A stretch of 32,931 nt of DNA from Pelomyxa schiedti (lineage: Eukaryota > Evosea > Pelobiontida > Pelomyxidae). The DNA lies in the NCBI GenBank assembly GCA_020536535.1, contig JAHLWZ010000095.1, positions 691 to 33,621 on the forward strand. Reading direction: 5' to 3'. The position numbers and the translations under genes are program-made. The notes under the pieces are model-generated. The model was not told where the DNA came from, did not search any database, and worked only from the letters and a program-made list of their open reading frames with translations. Numbering within the stretch: position 1 is the first letter of the stretch; each line of letters starts with the position of its first letter. Positions 21,100 through 31,805 of the stretch are shown in pieces.

Positions 21100-24070
21100 A
21101 TGGCAGGTTCATGTTCTATCATGGTAATTGTACCTGTTTCTGCTGTGCTGGTTGTGGTCATTGTACTGCTGGCATGCTTGGTTCCAATGACATCACTTTG
21201 GATCACTTCTCTGAAGGGTCTCACCAGCACTTGCACTTCGAGTCTATCCTATGTGATTTTCCTATTTCCCATAACGCTGTTGTTGACTTTCTGTAGGAAA
21301 TGGATGTGTACAGAAATTTACTTGTAGAAAAGAGTGTGGACAGTATCGCTATACAGATGAGGATACCACCCCTTCTTGTTGATGCAGTGAAAATGGCAAT
21401 TCCAGAGTCGTCATACACTTCCTCTGTGCTGTTACATACAGATCCAAGTGCTTTTCAACTCATTTTGCGCGGAATGGCTAAACAATTCACCTCAATCAGC
21501 AATTTGGTACGACTGTCTCGAGAATAGTACGTTTTCTTCCTTAATGCGCATTCAGATGGTGGCCTGGGTGAATAACCAAGGGAATCACCTCTACGCTGAT
21601 ATGCAGACCTATTGGGGAGTCCACGATAGTGCCGTCAACTCAAATATTACTTACTTCTGGATCCGTGATGGGTATCCAACAACCGAAAGGCGAGCGGAGA
21701 GAGATCTTACAAATTACAACCTCACTCTGCGGTCGTGGTGGTATGTCTCATACTGCACTTTCTGTGAGGGCACGCCTGACCCCTCTAAAGGAAAGTTGGA
21801 CTTAATGCCTGGAACGGATCTTGGACGTCTGTATATATGTCTGCCAATCCCATTGAAGGCAGAGTCATGGCATACACAATCAGACCCTCAATCTCTGTCC
21901 CTGCTGTGATTCAAGCCACATATACTTTGTCTTATCTGCAAGATTTTTTCTTCCACTTCAATCTGACAACAAACGGCCTGGCGTTCCTGTCCGAAGATAG
22001 GACGTTGAAAATCATTGCTGGAAGTGCTGGCATTCCGATTCTTACTTCAAGTGGAGGTCCTATCTTTGCCACAAATTGTTCAAATGCGACCATCAGAGCT
22101 GCTTCAGGCCAGGTATTGATGCTGGCAATCTAACCCGCGTAACTGGTCATAGTGGCTGAATCTGACTGGGCAGAGTTACACAGAGAAACACTTCTTAATG
22201 GAGACAGACGAGGGACCCACTTATGTGGATGTTGTACCAATCTCTGGGGATGGTGGACTTACGCTGTGGTTGTTTCTGATTACACCCGAGAAGGTATTAC
22301 CCACGGCTCCTGTTGTGTTTTACAAACCATTAAATTAGGATTTCATGGAAGCAATTCAGGAAGAGCAAAGCAATGCGGTTGATGATGCCTATCTATCCCT
22401 TTGGGTGGTACTCTCAATAGAAATATGCATTGGCATACTCTCCGTTGCCATCAGTGTGACACTGGCACTTATTCTTGCCCGTGCTCTTGGGAATGTAATC
22501 CAAAAACTCCGCAAAGTTTCCAGCGGGAACCTCAATCGGTAAGATATTTCCTGTACTTGATGTCCCTAATCACCCCCGCAGCACCTCCAGTAACACTGCG
22601 TTGAAAAGAAGCCTTCTTAAAGAAATCGATTCAGTTTAGGTTTCCTTTGAATTTCGTGCCTTCTGACTCTTTTTTAAGTTAAACTCGGAGGTCACAATTA
22701 TGCAATCTGCACTGGAGTCCTTCAGTCAGTGAGTTTCTTTTCCTTAAGATAAAATACTAAGATATGTCTTCTGACATCTTTCAGATACGTTCCCACGCAG
22801 GTTGTCAGGTGGCTTATCTTCCATTTTTACCCCCATCTAACCTGAAATGAAGTTACTTGTGCAGAAACCACATGAAGCCGGTTGTTGGGGTTGCCAGAAT
22901 GCATTGCACAGTCATGTTTCTTGATGTTGTGGATTTTGTATGTGCCCTCCTTTGGACTTCTCTATGACTCGCCCGCTTATTTCTCGTAAAGACTCATAAT
23001 ATGGAGCATTACGGCGCTCAAGTAATCATTGATATTCTCTCCACGATGTTTGAGTCCTTCTCCACTGTTATCACCAAAAACAATGGCTGCATTGACAAGG
23101 TAATTCGTTAGCCTCATGCCAAACTCACAAACAATTTGTAGTACATCGGTGATGCCATTATGGTACAATCTACCTTCCTTTTTTGCCCTTTAAACAAGTA
23201 ACTTAGGCTCTGTGGGGTTGCCCTGTGAAAGATCCCAACTCGGAGATGAATGCCTGCAGGGCTGTTGCCGAAATGTTAACAGAGCTTTCAAGACTGAACA
23301 TGATTTTCCAAGCCAAATCTTATCCCGCAATGAAATTCCGAATTGGAGTAACTTCCTCATTTCCTCCCACCTATCACTGCTGACTCTTCCCCAAGCTACA
23401 TTCCGGAGAAGTGAGTGCCGGCAATGTTGGGTATGTGCTCCATTATGTGCACGGTTTTTAACTGGTTTTGAAGGTCGAGTCACCGATTGAACTACACAGT
23501 GTTGGGTAGTGCGATTCCTTGTCTAAGTCTTCTAACAGTGTTCAAAAGGTAACACTGTAAACCTAGCAGCCAGACTTGAACCGCTCAACAAAGAACTTCT
23601 TACGGCGGTGCTTGTCACAGACAACATCCGGTCTGTTTCGAAAAGCGACCCCACGTTTTCGTGGAGAGCACTTGGACACATTCAAGTAATCAATATCCCA
23701 TTGCGTTTCTTGTGTTACAATGCTGAAAATCTTCGAAGGTTAGAGGATTCAAAAGACCAGTTCTCGTCCACGAATTCCTTGGTTTCACATCACAGTAACC
23801 TCATCACTCTCCCTCTTTCCCTCCTTCTCACTGTTCCACAGATTGAAGCCGGAAACGAAACAAATTCTACGGGACTATGCGCCGATCGACGCGATGCTGT
23901 TCAACAAAGACGAGGAGATGCACGCTGACGAGGTCACCACAGCCATGGCCGAGTACCTGGAGCTCCACCCAGAGGACTACACGGTCACACAAGCAAAGGA
24001 GTCCCTAGTAGCTCCCCACTCCACCACATCATCAGCCGGCGTAAACGCAGGTAGCAATAGACGGCTGTAG
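21100..24070 (+). CDS. Membrane class III adenylate cyclase: dCache-like sensor, TM, HAMP, cyclase
   Basis: Eighteen exons (21100-21252, 21297-21506, 21556-21830, 21863-22112, 22153-22293, 22339-22538, 22582-22633, 22679-22728, 22785-22808, 22865-22937, 22992-23099, 23142-23162, 23207-23347, 23396-23430, 23474-23505, 23549-23685, 23739-23794, 23842-24070) give exactly 728 residues. A signal anchor (VLVVVIVLLACLV) is followed by a long extracellular part resembling a double-Cache sensor, a second TM (LSIEICIGILSVAISVTL), a HAMP-like linker (LRKVSSGNLNR), a helix with YVPTQVVR, then the cyclase. Metal Asp residues lie in FLDVVDF and KYIGDAIM; NLAAR supplies the Asn and Arg. Lys of DKYIGD with Thr of NYTVLG is the Lys/Thr purine pair expected for ATP use (class IIIb). 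Product: cAMP from ATP at the plasma membrane. The 32-nt intron at 21831 is unusually short and tentative. Confidence 0.88.
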
Positions 24071-24212
24071 GCCGTGAGTCACAACTCCTCTCCATTGTAC
24101 CTAGAAACTTTCACTATTAGAACAGACTGTCTATAAAGAAAAACGGGGAATTTATTGAATTTCAAATGAAATTTTTTTTTTTTTGAACTGTTTGTTTGGT
24201 GTTATGGAGTTT

Positions 24213-27200
24213 TTACATTAGGTCAGAGGAGCCACTTGACGTTGTGGTGGTTGTGGTTGTTGTTGATGTGCCTGTTAGTGCATCAAGGGGTGTTTGTGTT
24301 GTGGTGCCATACTGCTGTGATGAGTCCGTTGTTGATGGTGTTGAGTCGGGAACCACTCCTTCACTGCTCACGCCGATGGGAGTGGAGGTGTTTGCTGTGG
24401 TTGGTGTGTTGTTGGGCATTACAACCATCTCTACTAGGTCTTGTATCCCTCCTCCTCCTTGGTGTGAGGGTTCTGCGGTTTCATTACTGGCTGCTGCGGT
24501 TGTTGTGGTTGTTGTTGTGGTAGTAGTTGTTGTTGTTGTTGGGGATGCTGATGGATCGGGAAGGATTGGTGGTTCTCCGGCACCGGGTTCATTGAGACCC
24601 AGGATGTTCTGTGTAAGGGCCTTTGTGAAGTCCAGAGCCTTCTCGCTTTGGCGCAGTACATTTTGCGAGGTGGAGACAACCACTTGTACGGGAGTGAAGG
24701 CTGTTACGTCTGTAAGAAGCCGCTGGAACATTATAGCGGCGTTTCCGGGTAGAAGAACATCGCGGAAAAGCCACACCAGTACAACGGCAACGCACTCTGT
24801 GAGAAATTATCAAACAAAATAAATTAGCGGGAGGGTAGGCGCACTTTTGGCAACTTTATTGCCTGCTCGGACAATAGTGTCTCGGGTTTTATCATCTAAG
24901 AATCCTTGCTGGCACAAGGAATCCAGCTTCGTCTTACGCTGTTGAAGTAGAAGACTTACGGCAATACTGTTTAGGGCAAGATCGTAGTGCAAGCGTTGTC
25001 TCTTCCTAAGATTGTGCAGTTCACGAAGGCAGTCATGCTGCAAAAGCTCGAACTTGAAGAATGTTACTTATACGACAAAAAAGTGCGCGAGGTCAAGTAC
25101 TTGTTGATGAAACGATATACCAGTATCAGTGTCGACAAGGTGAGACGCATGCTTAAGAGCTTTCAATATGCACTGGGTCCTTAGAATAAGCCAGTGTGTA
25201 GTCGTGAAAGTATGGTATACAGCTAGCCACCTGAATCCGGACATACGGGCCAATCTTCGAGGGAATTTCTGTTTTTGGAAATTGAGAAGAGAGTGTTGGA
25301 TAGCAGGTAACCTACAAATCTGGGGTGGAAAGGCTTGGAGAGAACTTGCCAACTCTTTTCGAAGAGATGGGGAGGGTCATCAGCTGTATCGTCTATGACC
25401 GATGTAAGGGAGATAAGACCACTGGGCGTGAGGTGAGACATCGTTTCGTGCTGTTCTAGAATATCTGCCTTCACGTGTTGCATGAGCAATTCCCTTGCCT
25501 TAACCTCATTAGTTTGGTGGGGGAAAATAGGATTGTTCTACTTGAATGATATCCTCATTTATCTCACCCTCCCTGGTTTGTAAGGCCTCCTGTGCCACTT
25601 CACCATCCCCGTGGGGGGCAGAGGAACTTGGTTCTGGTTGCTCTGCAGCTGCTTCTTCAGCTTGCGCCTGTAACAGTCAACGAACGGGAAGGTCAAATGA
25701 CTACTCACATCTGCATCATACGCGTTGGCCAAACTTTGTTTCCACATAGAAACCCAGTCAGTAAGCTCCATAACAATTTGGTTTGCATCAGCTTTGACAC
25801 GGGGAACAGCAGCATCAACCAGATCCCAGTTCACGTGTGTAAAAACTGGATCTTTCTTCAGTTCATCTCTTAATTCATTGGACTCACTGCCAAGATAATT
25901 AATTGACAAAGCATTTTTTTGGACTCAAACTTGTCTAAGTCTGTAAGTGCACGGGAAAACATGTGCACAGTTTTTGGCTTGAATTTCGGGAAGTTAAGTA
26001 GCTGGTAAATAGGTTTGGCGAGAATTCCATTTATCAAGGAAGTAAGGAGCACAGTTCCTACAACCTTGGGAAATCGGTCAACGTTCGGCAAGAGGTGGCA
26101 AATATACCTGAGTTACAAACTCTCTTCGGAACCATGGGCTATAGTTTTCATTTGCAGAAACAAACAGAGCCAGAGAAAGAGAAACCCCTCCCCTGAGACC
26201 TGCACTCCATAGCATCAAAAATTTCTTTCGATCGAAACCATAGCCGGTTTTAGCAAGTATTGGCCAACAGCACGCAAGAGCAATTCCACGTGCAACCTGG
26301 TAAAGTTAATTGTTTGGTAGAAGTAAGAAGAGATACCGTGATAGAGATGAACGTTAAGAACATATTGAACCAGTCCCAAGCAGAAGATTCAGACAAGGCA
26401 AAATAGACAATGTCACCAGAGAAGAAAAATATCAGTGAGTTGATAATGAACTCCAATTGCTCCCAAAAAACAGCATTGGGCTGCGGGACTTGCATAAAAA
26501 CGAGTGCCTAACAGTAAAAAACCTATACCTCAGTAGCATTTGGACTAAGTCCGAACTTTCCTTGGTAAGCAAAGTACAGTCCAAATGTTACCACCGCCAA
26601 AACGCCAGAAGTTCCAATAAGTTCTAGAGGTATATTAGTACAGGGCGGGGAAGAGAAAGCACACCAGACAAGAACATAGTACTGAACACAGCACACACAA
26701 GCACAGTGATTTCTAACACTGGCTTCGCGTGAATTGTACGCAACCAGTAGTAACTGACCCAGGCAACCACGGCTCCAAACAGGGGGCCTCCTCCAGTTAA
26801 CTTCGAACTAATAAGTGACATTCAAATACTCAGTCATACTCACTCTTACAGCCGCCCAAATGGTTTTCCCCACGTAAAACTGATGGTCTATCAGAACGCC
26901 TTGGATGACAAAGAATAACACGTAAGCTGTTCCATCATTCAGTAAAGCTTCTCCTACGCTGTGGTGAACAGGGAAAATTGGGTAATGAAAAATAAACACC
27001 TTCAATCAATACGCTAAGTTTTGGAGAAGCGCCCAACTTCTTCACAGTGGCAATTGTAGCAACAGGGTCTGTGGCAGAGAGAGCAGCCCCCTAGTGGTGT
27101 GACTTTACAGAATATTCATAAAAAAGCAAGTACCAGAAGAAGGGATTCTGGCCAGTTCCACTCGTACCCTTTCATCGAATTAGCGTATTTTGCAATTATA

Positions 27201-27748
27201 CCAATGACAGTTGCAGTGATCAGGACAGCTAAAGAGGATGTTATGCAGGTCAGAATAAATGAAAGGGCGCACCTGGACCAGCAAGAAGTAGAGACTGCCA
27301 AACCAACCTTTTGAATGTGTGCCAATCTATCTCCAGTCCGGCCACAAACAAAATCGGAGGCAAAAACACCAAAACGATGATTTCAGGATCAAGCGATTTG
27401 GAGAGTTCCATCACACCCAAAGCAGTTGGCGCCAATGCGATACCTGTGACAAACTCTTAATACCAACTACAGACCCAAACCGAAATAAGTGGATTCATAC
27501 ATACCAAAGAGAAAAACAGGAATGTTCCAAATTCGGATGGTCTTTGGTAACAAGTAGCTCATAATAGTGAACGACGCACATGAAACAAGAAGCGCCAGAC
27601 AACACGCCTCCACGATTTCGAGCACAAGTTCGTTTGAAGCCTCTTGCTCAGTCTCTGACGATTCCTCAATCACTGAGGATGACCACGACGAGAGCGAGGA
27701 TGAAAACGACATGGACGACGACATCGATGACGAGAGAGACAACGACAT
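24213..27748 (-). CDS. Na+/H+ exchanger, SOS1/NHE-like, with long cytosolic tail
   Basis: Electroneutral cation/proton antiporter of the CPA1 class, many exons. The Ser-rich N-terminus (MSLSLSSSMSSSMS) precedes the membrane domain. Landmarks: FLFGIALAPTALG, VFLPPILF, LSATDPVATIATVKKLGASP (about 27015-27090), EGEALLNDGTAYVLFF (about 26930-26960), SGVLAVVTFGLYFAYQ. The catalytic ATDP and ND motifs are intact; the usual EGES is EGEA. After about 12 membrane helices comes a tail with VKARELLMQHVKADILEQHE (about 25440-25510), which matches the helix after the membrane domain in plant SOS1 and sperm-type NHEs. The last exons end in a Pro/Thr/Ser-rich tail with poly-Thr (about 24213-24560). Joining the tail exons to the transporter is based on SOS1-like order; a separate small gene at the 3' end is the alternative. 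Likely role: Na+ and pH homeostasis in plasma or contractile-vacuole membrane. Confidence 0.82.
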
Positions 27749-28030
27749 TGACTTGTTGAGACTTTGGATCTCTAGCTTGTTGGTTGTGTCTCCGACACAA
27801 GTGACCGGGATCTACCGCTACGCTCACAGCACGCGTGCGAAACTTTTTTTTTTTTCTTTAAATAAAGTCACGGATTGGATTCTCGATCCTCAGTTGATGT
27901 GCCCTTTTCTAATGTTCAATCTTTCGAAGGTTCGCGCACCACCGAAGCTTCGTCTTTTTTTTTCCCCCTTCACCATCAGATCTGAGGTCTCAGGTGGTGC
28001 GTTTCTTGTTGTCTCTTAAACCAGTGTTGG

Positions 28031-28098
28031 CGGGAACCCGGGAAAACGGGAAACGGGAAGAGAATTTGGGCGGGGCCCGCTCCCGGGAAATGGGTGGG
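28031..28098 (+). repeat. CCGGGAA-rich repeat, copy 1
   Basis: Begins with the 18-nt CGGGAACCCGGGAAAACG and ends with CCCGGGAAATGGGTGGG. The same two blocks in the same order recur at 28320-28362 with a shorter middle. It contains the palindrome CCCGGG twice. Confidence 0.75.
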
Positions 28099-28319
28099 TC
28101 TTCCCGGCTCTTCCCGAATCTGCTGGGGAAATCTCTTGATGTAAATTTCTGCTTACAAAGTCCTGAGGAACAACGACGGCGAGGCAAAGGACAGAGTGGA
28201 GGAACCAGCCGAAAAGCAAACCTCAGACATCTTGCCCCATGTTGATAGCCCCACACCACTCCCAAACGGGGATATCACCGATGCACCACCACCAGGTGTT
28301 TCTCGAAAAAGGAAATGTC

Positions 28320-28362
28320 CGGGAACCCGGGAAAACGCCCCCTCTTCCCGGGAATGGGTGGG
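28320..28362 (+). repeat. CCGGGAA-rich repeat, copy 2
   Basis: Shares the identical 18-nt opening block with 28031-28048 and the closing block (CCCGGGAATGGGTGGG) with one base less. The spacer is 9 nt instead of 33. Confidence 0.75.
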
Positions 28363-28545
28363 AAGCAAAAAAAAGTGTTTCCCGGCCAACATGTCTTAAA
28401 CAGAAAACCACACCCTAGTACACTCGGTGGGGTGTTGCAGATCGATTTGAAGGGTTCAATCAGTTTCCCGAAAGAGAGTGAAATGAAAATCTTCACGTTT
28501 TGACGAACCACAAACGAAACAACAAACAATAAAAAAACTTGAGAG

Positions 28546-29547
28546 ATGCGGTTTGACGTTGTTGTTTGCATCGTTGCACTTGTGGGTTGTGTCGCGGGCC
28601 AGGACTTGGTCTCCGTTATCCTCGAAGTCGAAGCGTATGTTTTTGTTTCTGTTGCTTTTTTTCTCTCTCTTTTTTTTTTCAAAGATTGTTTTTACCAGTA
28701 TAACTGTATTTTAATTTTACGAACTAAATTGAAACAGTATGTGCCCTAATTGCCAAGACTTCATATCTTCACAGCTCAACACTACGTTGGAAGCTGAGGG
28801 TGTGTGGGATATAATGGATCTCGTGGTTATCCCATGGGGGAATGGTACGCTCACTCCTCGTGCTTGTGTCACCCTGTTCTAACCGAATCTTTTTAGCTTA
28901 TTGTGACACAACTACTTGCCCTAATCCTATTGGTAATCGATACGATGTTGATACCCGCGAGTGCTGGAATGCCGCGGTATCGATTCCTCCATTCCCACAT
29001 CAATTCAATTTACTTTCTCTCAGTGTGTTAATGACACCGCACCTTCTGACTGTTTTACTTGCATTGCCGTCGATACTACCGGCCAGGTTCCTGGAAATTG
29101 TTTCCGCCATGCAAAAATTAACTGAAAACTGCAGATATGCCAACACGGCAATGACGAGTGCATTGGCAACAGGTACGAGGGCTGCGCAATCTACTTATAC
29201 CCGGATTCCCACCAATGGTGAGTCCCAGCAATTCCATTAATGATTTGCCTCACACACCAAAAAGGGAGCCGTTTGTTTACTGCTACGAGGGACTTCACGG
29301 GGGAGACACCAAGTACCTCCAGACCTGCTCCACGTACGCCTCACTAGACTACAACAAGCTCTACGCATGTGCCACAAGCAGCACCGGTGTCAACATCGAC
29401 ATCGGCAACGCCAAGCACACCAACAACCTTGGGCCACACCCAGGGGTGCCCTACACACTCATCAACGGTGTTGAGTTCTCTGGTGTATCTCTGCTCCGCG
29501 CTGTATGTGCTGCCTACACTGGTGTGCCTCCTGCCGGCTGCCCTTAA
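28546..29547 (+). CDS. GILT-family lysosomal thiol reductase
   Basis: Reduces protein disulfides in lysosomes or phagosomes, aiding digestion of engulfed protein. Six exons (28546-28634, 28738-28844, 28897-28976, 29024-29086, 29135-29217, 29265-29547) give exactly 234 residues, normal for the family. A signal peptide (MRFDVVVCIVALVGCVAG) is followed by the CxxC active site MCPNCQDF, then MDLVVIPWGNA. The family signature CQHGNDECIGNRYEGC is complete. The C-terminal part has GPHPGVPYTLINGVEFSG, matching the family's VPW..NG region, and paired cysteines. The 48-nt intron 29087-29134 contains an in-frame TGA, so splicing there is essential. NPI/NNT-type sites suggest N-glycosylation. Confidence in the family is high. 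Confidence 0.93.
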
Positions 29548-29741
29548 CACAACCAACCACACAATCACGCACCCCACCTTGGGTAGTATTGAACTGAATG
29601 AACAAACAAAAGTGGAAAGAAGATATGGCCACTTTTTTTTTTTCAAGATACTACCGCGTTTGACATGAAATTTTAATGTGTCTGTGTTTGTTTTTGCGGA
29701 TTAGTATATAAACATAAAATCCAATTTCCTCCTCAGGAACC

Positions 29742-30165
29742 TCAGTCCTTGCTGGTGTTGGTGGATTCTAGTTCACTTGTGATCATTGACAAAGCCTCAT
29801 CCAAATCACGTTGCAATGGGGTAGTATCATGGAACCCAGCGGCCCTGGCCGCTTCCCTGTAGTGATGTTATCTTGATAGAGAAAGACTTGAGGAAACAGC
29901 TCACTTCCGGAATGCTCTTTCAGTGAAAATCCTGCCCCTCATTGCATCATACATCCCAGGAGGCTCAAACAGAATGGGTTTGATTACACTTGTATCAGCC
30001 AGTCTGCAAGGAAACGCCCTTCCATGATACTTGGAATCATCATCAGCCTTCAACTGCCCAAGAAGAAGTGACCAGTGGAAAGAAAGTCAATATAATCAAA
30101 TAACGATAACGTACCGTTATAGGTTGTTGTCCCACTGTGTCCTCTTCTACCCTTTTTCCTTTAGT
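29742..30165 (-). CDS. Small conserved-looking protein of unknown function, 5' end unresolved
   Basis: Two firm minus-strand exons and one probable one. The last (about 29856-29742) encodes EAARAAGFHDTTPLQRDLD and ends STNTSKD plus stop. The middle (about 30053-29904) encodes LKADDDSKYHGRAFPCRL, then FEPPGMYDAMRGRIF and TERAFRK. A probable upstream exon (about 30165-30115) reads KRVEEDTVGQQPIT before a GTACG donor. No start codon is convincing; an ATG at about 30427 followed by a GTAAGG donor is a candidate but its phase does not fit. The composition is that of a soluble helical protein. I do not recognise the family. Sequence 29548-29741 upstream of the stop is AT-rich with no gene. Confidence 0.6.
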
Positions 30166-30490
30166 ACAAGTATAGAAAAGTAATGTAAAAAAACGAAGTA
30201 TTTATGTGTACCACATGACTGGTATTTTTCTTACTCCCTGTTGTTCAGAACCTCTCACTCTCTGCAAAACAATTCGTTCCATAATTATGAAACCAACCTC
30301 GCCCCCTTTCACTCTATTAATACCTTGCCTAGCGACTGGGGTTGGCTAACCAACGACCCCGTGGTTTTATTACTCCCATCATCGTCTCTCGCCTGCATCA
30401 CCCCTTACCATCAAAATAGTTCTCAGAAGAATCCTCTTCATGATTATTGTACCATAGGAAGTAAGTTGTTTGATAATTGTACTTGTTGTG

Positions 30491-31711
30491 TCAGAACACA
30501 TTGCAATCGGAACTTTTTGTGTGCTTGGAGAGTGAAAAGTGGCTTGGGAATGACAGGATTGCAAGTTGTGTGCCAGTTACAGCATCCTGCAAAGCAATTC
30601 CACTGGTTCCTCTGGTGGAATCATGTGGGCCAAGCCACATGAGGATGATTCCTGGTGCTGCCGGGGTCAAACTTTCCTGCTGGAATTTAGTCCAGAAGGT
30701 TCCATGTGTACCACACGGTTTGGAGAGGTCAGAGGTGTGATAAACCTTCAGTGTTTGAAGGCCCTTGCTCACCACACCAAAGTGCTCTGGGCCCACAGCG
30801 GTGACAATTGACATGCCTGAAACAGGGTGGCGCAGAGTGGTGTCAGTGTCGAAAAGGAAAGGCTTTGGGTAATTGTACAGGGCGCATAGGGTGTCTCCAC
30901 ACCACACTGTGTGAAGAGGTCCCTCTGAAAGATCCAAATTCCTACGAACAACCGGCGATTGGGTGCTGAAACTGGCTTCCAAATCAAGGAAGTAAGCACG
31001 CCATCCCAACGAGTCTGTGTCGTCCACAACCACCACGAATTCATCATCTCTTTGCCTGGAGAACATCCCAGATTGCACATATTTTCTTCCCATATCGATG
31101 TGCACACATGGTTCCTGAACAACTGAAGAACCACCATCACCATCACTATCACCAAGCTTCCACACCACAATCCTGCACAGCAGCCCCATGACAAACCACT
31201 TTGAATTTGAGCACACCAGGTTTGCAAATGTGCTCCAGTAATCCATTGCCAGCTTCCTTGTGATTTTCCCAGTGTGAGGGTCAACAACACCAACCCTCAG
31301 GGGCCTTTTTTCCTTGGCCTCTCTCACAAGAACCACAAACAGGTGTGTGCCGTTCCAACTCCCAAACGCCGTTTGATGGGGTTTCTTGGAAAACGAAAAC
31401 GCGAGCGAGTGCACGACGCCGAGCGTAGGCGACAATCCCACAATGACTTGCGAGCGCGCCCCGATGCCGCCCATCGTGTGCCGCAGACGCACCGTGAACA
31501 TGGAGACCGACGCCGCGGCGACCACCCACGTTCGGCCAAACTCGGCCAACAACCCTGAGGACGCCCTCAGTCTCATCACACTGCTCCTGGAGCCGCACCG
31601 CAACATCGTCCCACAATAGAACGCCACGAACTGCGCCCGTGCACAAATCACCGGCGTTAGTGTGAACTTCACCGGTGGAGGGTCTTCGACACGCGTCAGG
31701 GTAGTTGCCAT
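30491..31711 (-). CDS. Orphan beta-propeller-like protein, single exon
   Basis: An uninterrupted frame of 406 codons from MATTLTRVEDPPP (31711) to the stop at 30491, without introns, which is unusual beside its intron-rich neighbours. Short beta-strand blocks with W/F and G recur about every 40-50 residues (GSWNGTHLFVVLVRE, SNSKWFVMGLLCRIVVW, SLGWRAYFLDLEA, HTVWCGDTLCALYN), suggesting a WD-type propeller without the canonical GH...WD signatures. No signal peptide and no catalytic motif. The lack of introns and the degenerate repeats would suit a retro-copied, lineage-specific expanded family (inference). It starts 95 bp from the divergent receptor gene, so a promoter is probably shared. Confidence 0.72.
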   Translation of the reverse strand: MATTLTRVEDPPPVKFTLTPVICARAQFVAFYCGTMLRCGSRSSVMRLRASSGLLAEFGRTWVVAAASVSMFTVRLRHTMGGIGARSQVIVGLSPTLGVVHSLAFSFSKKPHQTAFGSWNGTHLFVVLVREAKEKRPLRVGVVDPHTGKITRKLAMDYWSTFANLVCSNSKWFVMGLLCRIVVWKLGDSDGDGGSSVVQEPCVHIDMGRKYVQSGMFSRQRDDEFVVVVDDTDSLGWRAYFLDLEASFSTQSPVVRRNLDLSEGPLHTVWCGDTLCALYNYPKPFLFDTDTTLRHPVSGMSIVTAVGPEHFGVVSKGLQTLKVYHTSDLSKPCGTHGTFWTKFQQESLTPAAPGIILMWLGPHDSTRGTSGIALQDAVTGTQLAILSFPSHFSLSKHTKSSDCNVF

Positions 31712-31805
31712 CAGCCCTGACGCACAAAGGCGAAGCTTTTTTGTTGTTGATTTCCGGGAATGTGAGTTTGTGATCTTTCTTTAAAATCGGTAAATCAAGT
31801 GTCCC

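Larger units (their letters stand above)
27749..28545. other. Intergenic stretch with repeats and an orphan open frame
   Basis: Between the divergent exchanger and GILT genes. It contains T runs (about 27845-27860, 27955-27965) and two CCGGGAA-rich repeats. A + strand frame, open from about 28151 to 28399 without an ATG, reads KVLRNNDGEAKDRVEEPAEK and ends KKKCFPANMS. It could be a lost or unspliced 3' exon. I do not call it a gene. Confidence 0.4.

Noticed and set aside
24194-24822. + strand frame rich in Val runs
   Set aside because: Antisense of the poly-Thr/Ser tail of the Na+/H+ exchanger (ACA/ACC repeats read as TGT/GGT).
29111-29134. In-frame TGA before CQHG in the GILT gene, considered as selenocysteine or a nonsense mutation
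   Set aside because: It falls inside a 48-nt intron with good GT and CTGCAG ends. Removing it joins two GILT blocks exactly and all exons sum to whole codons.
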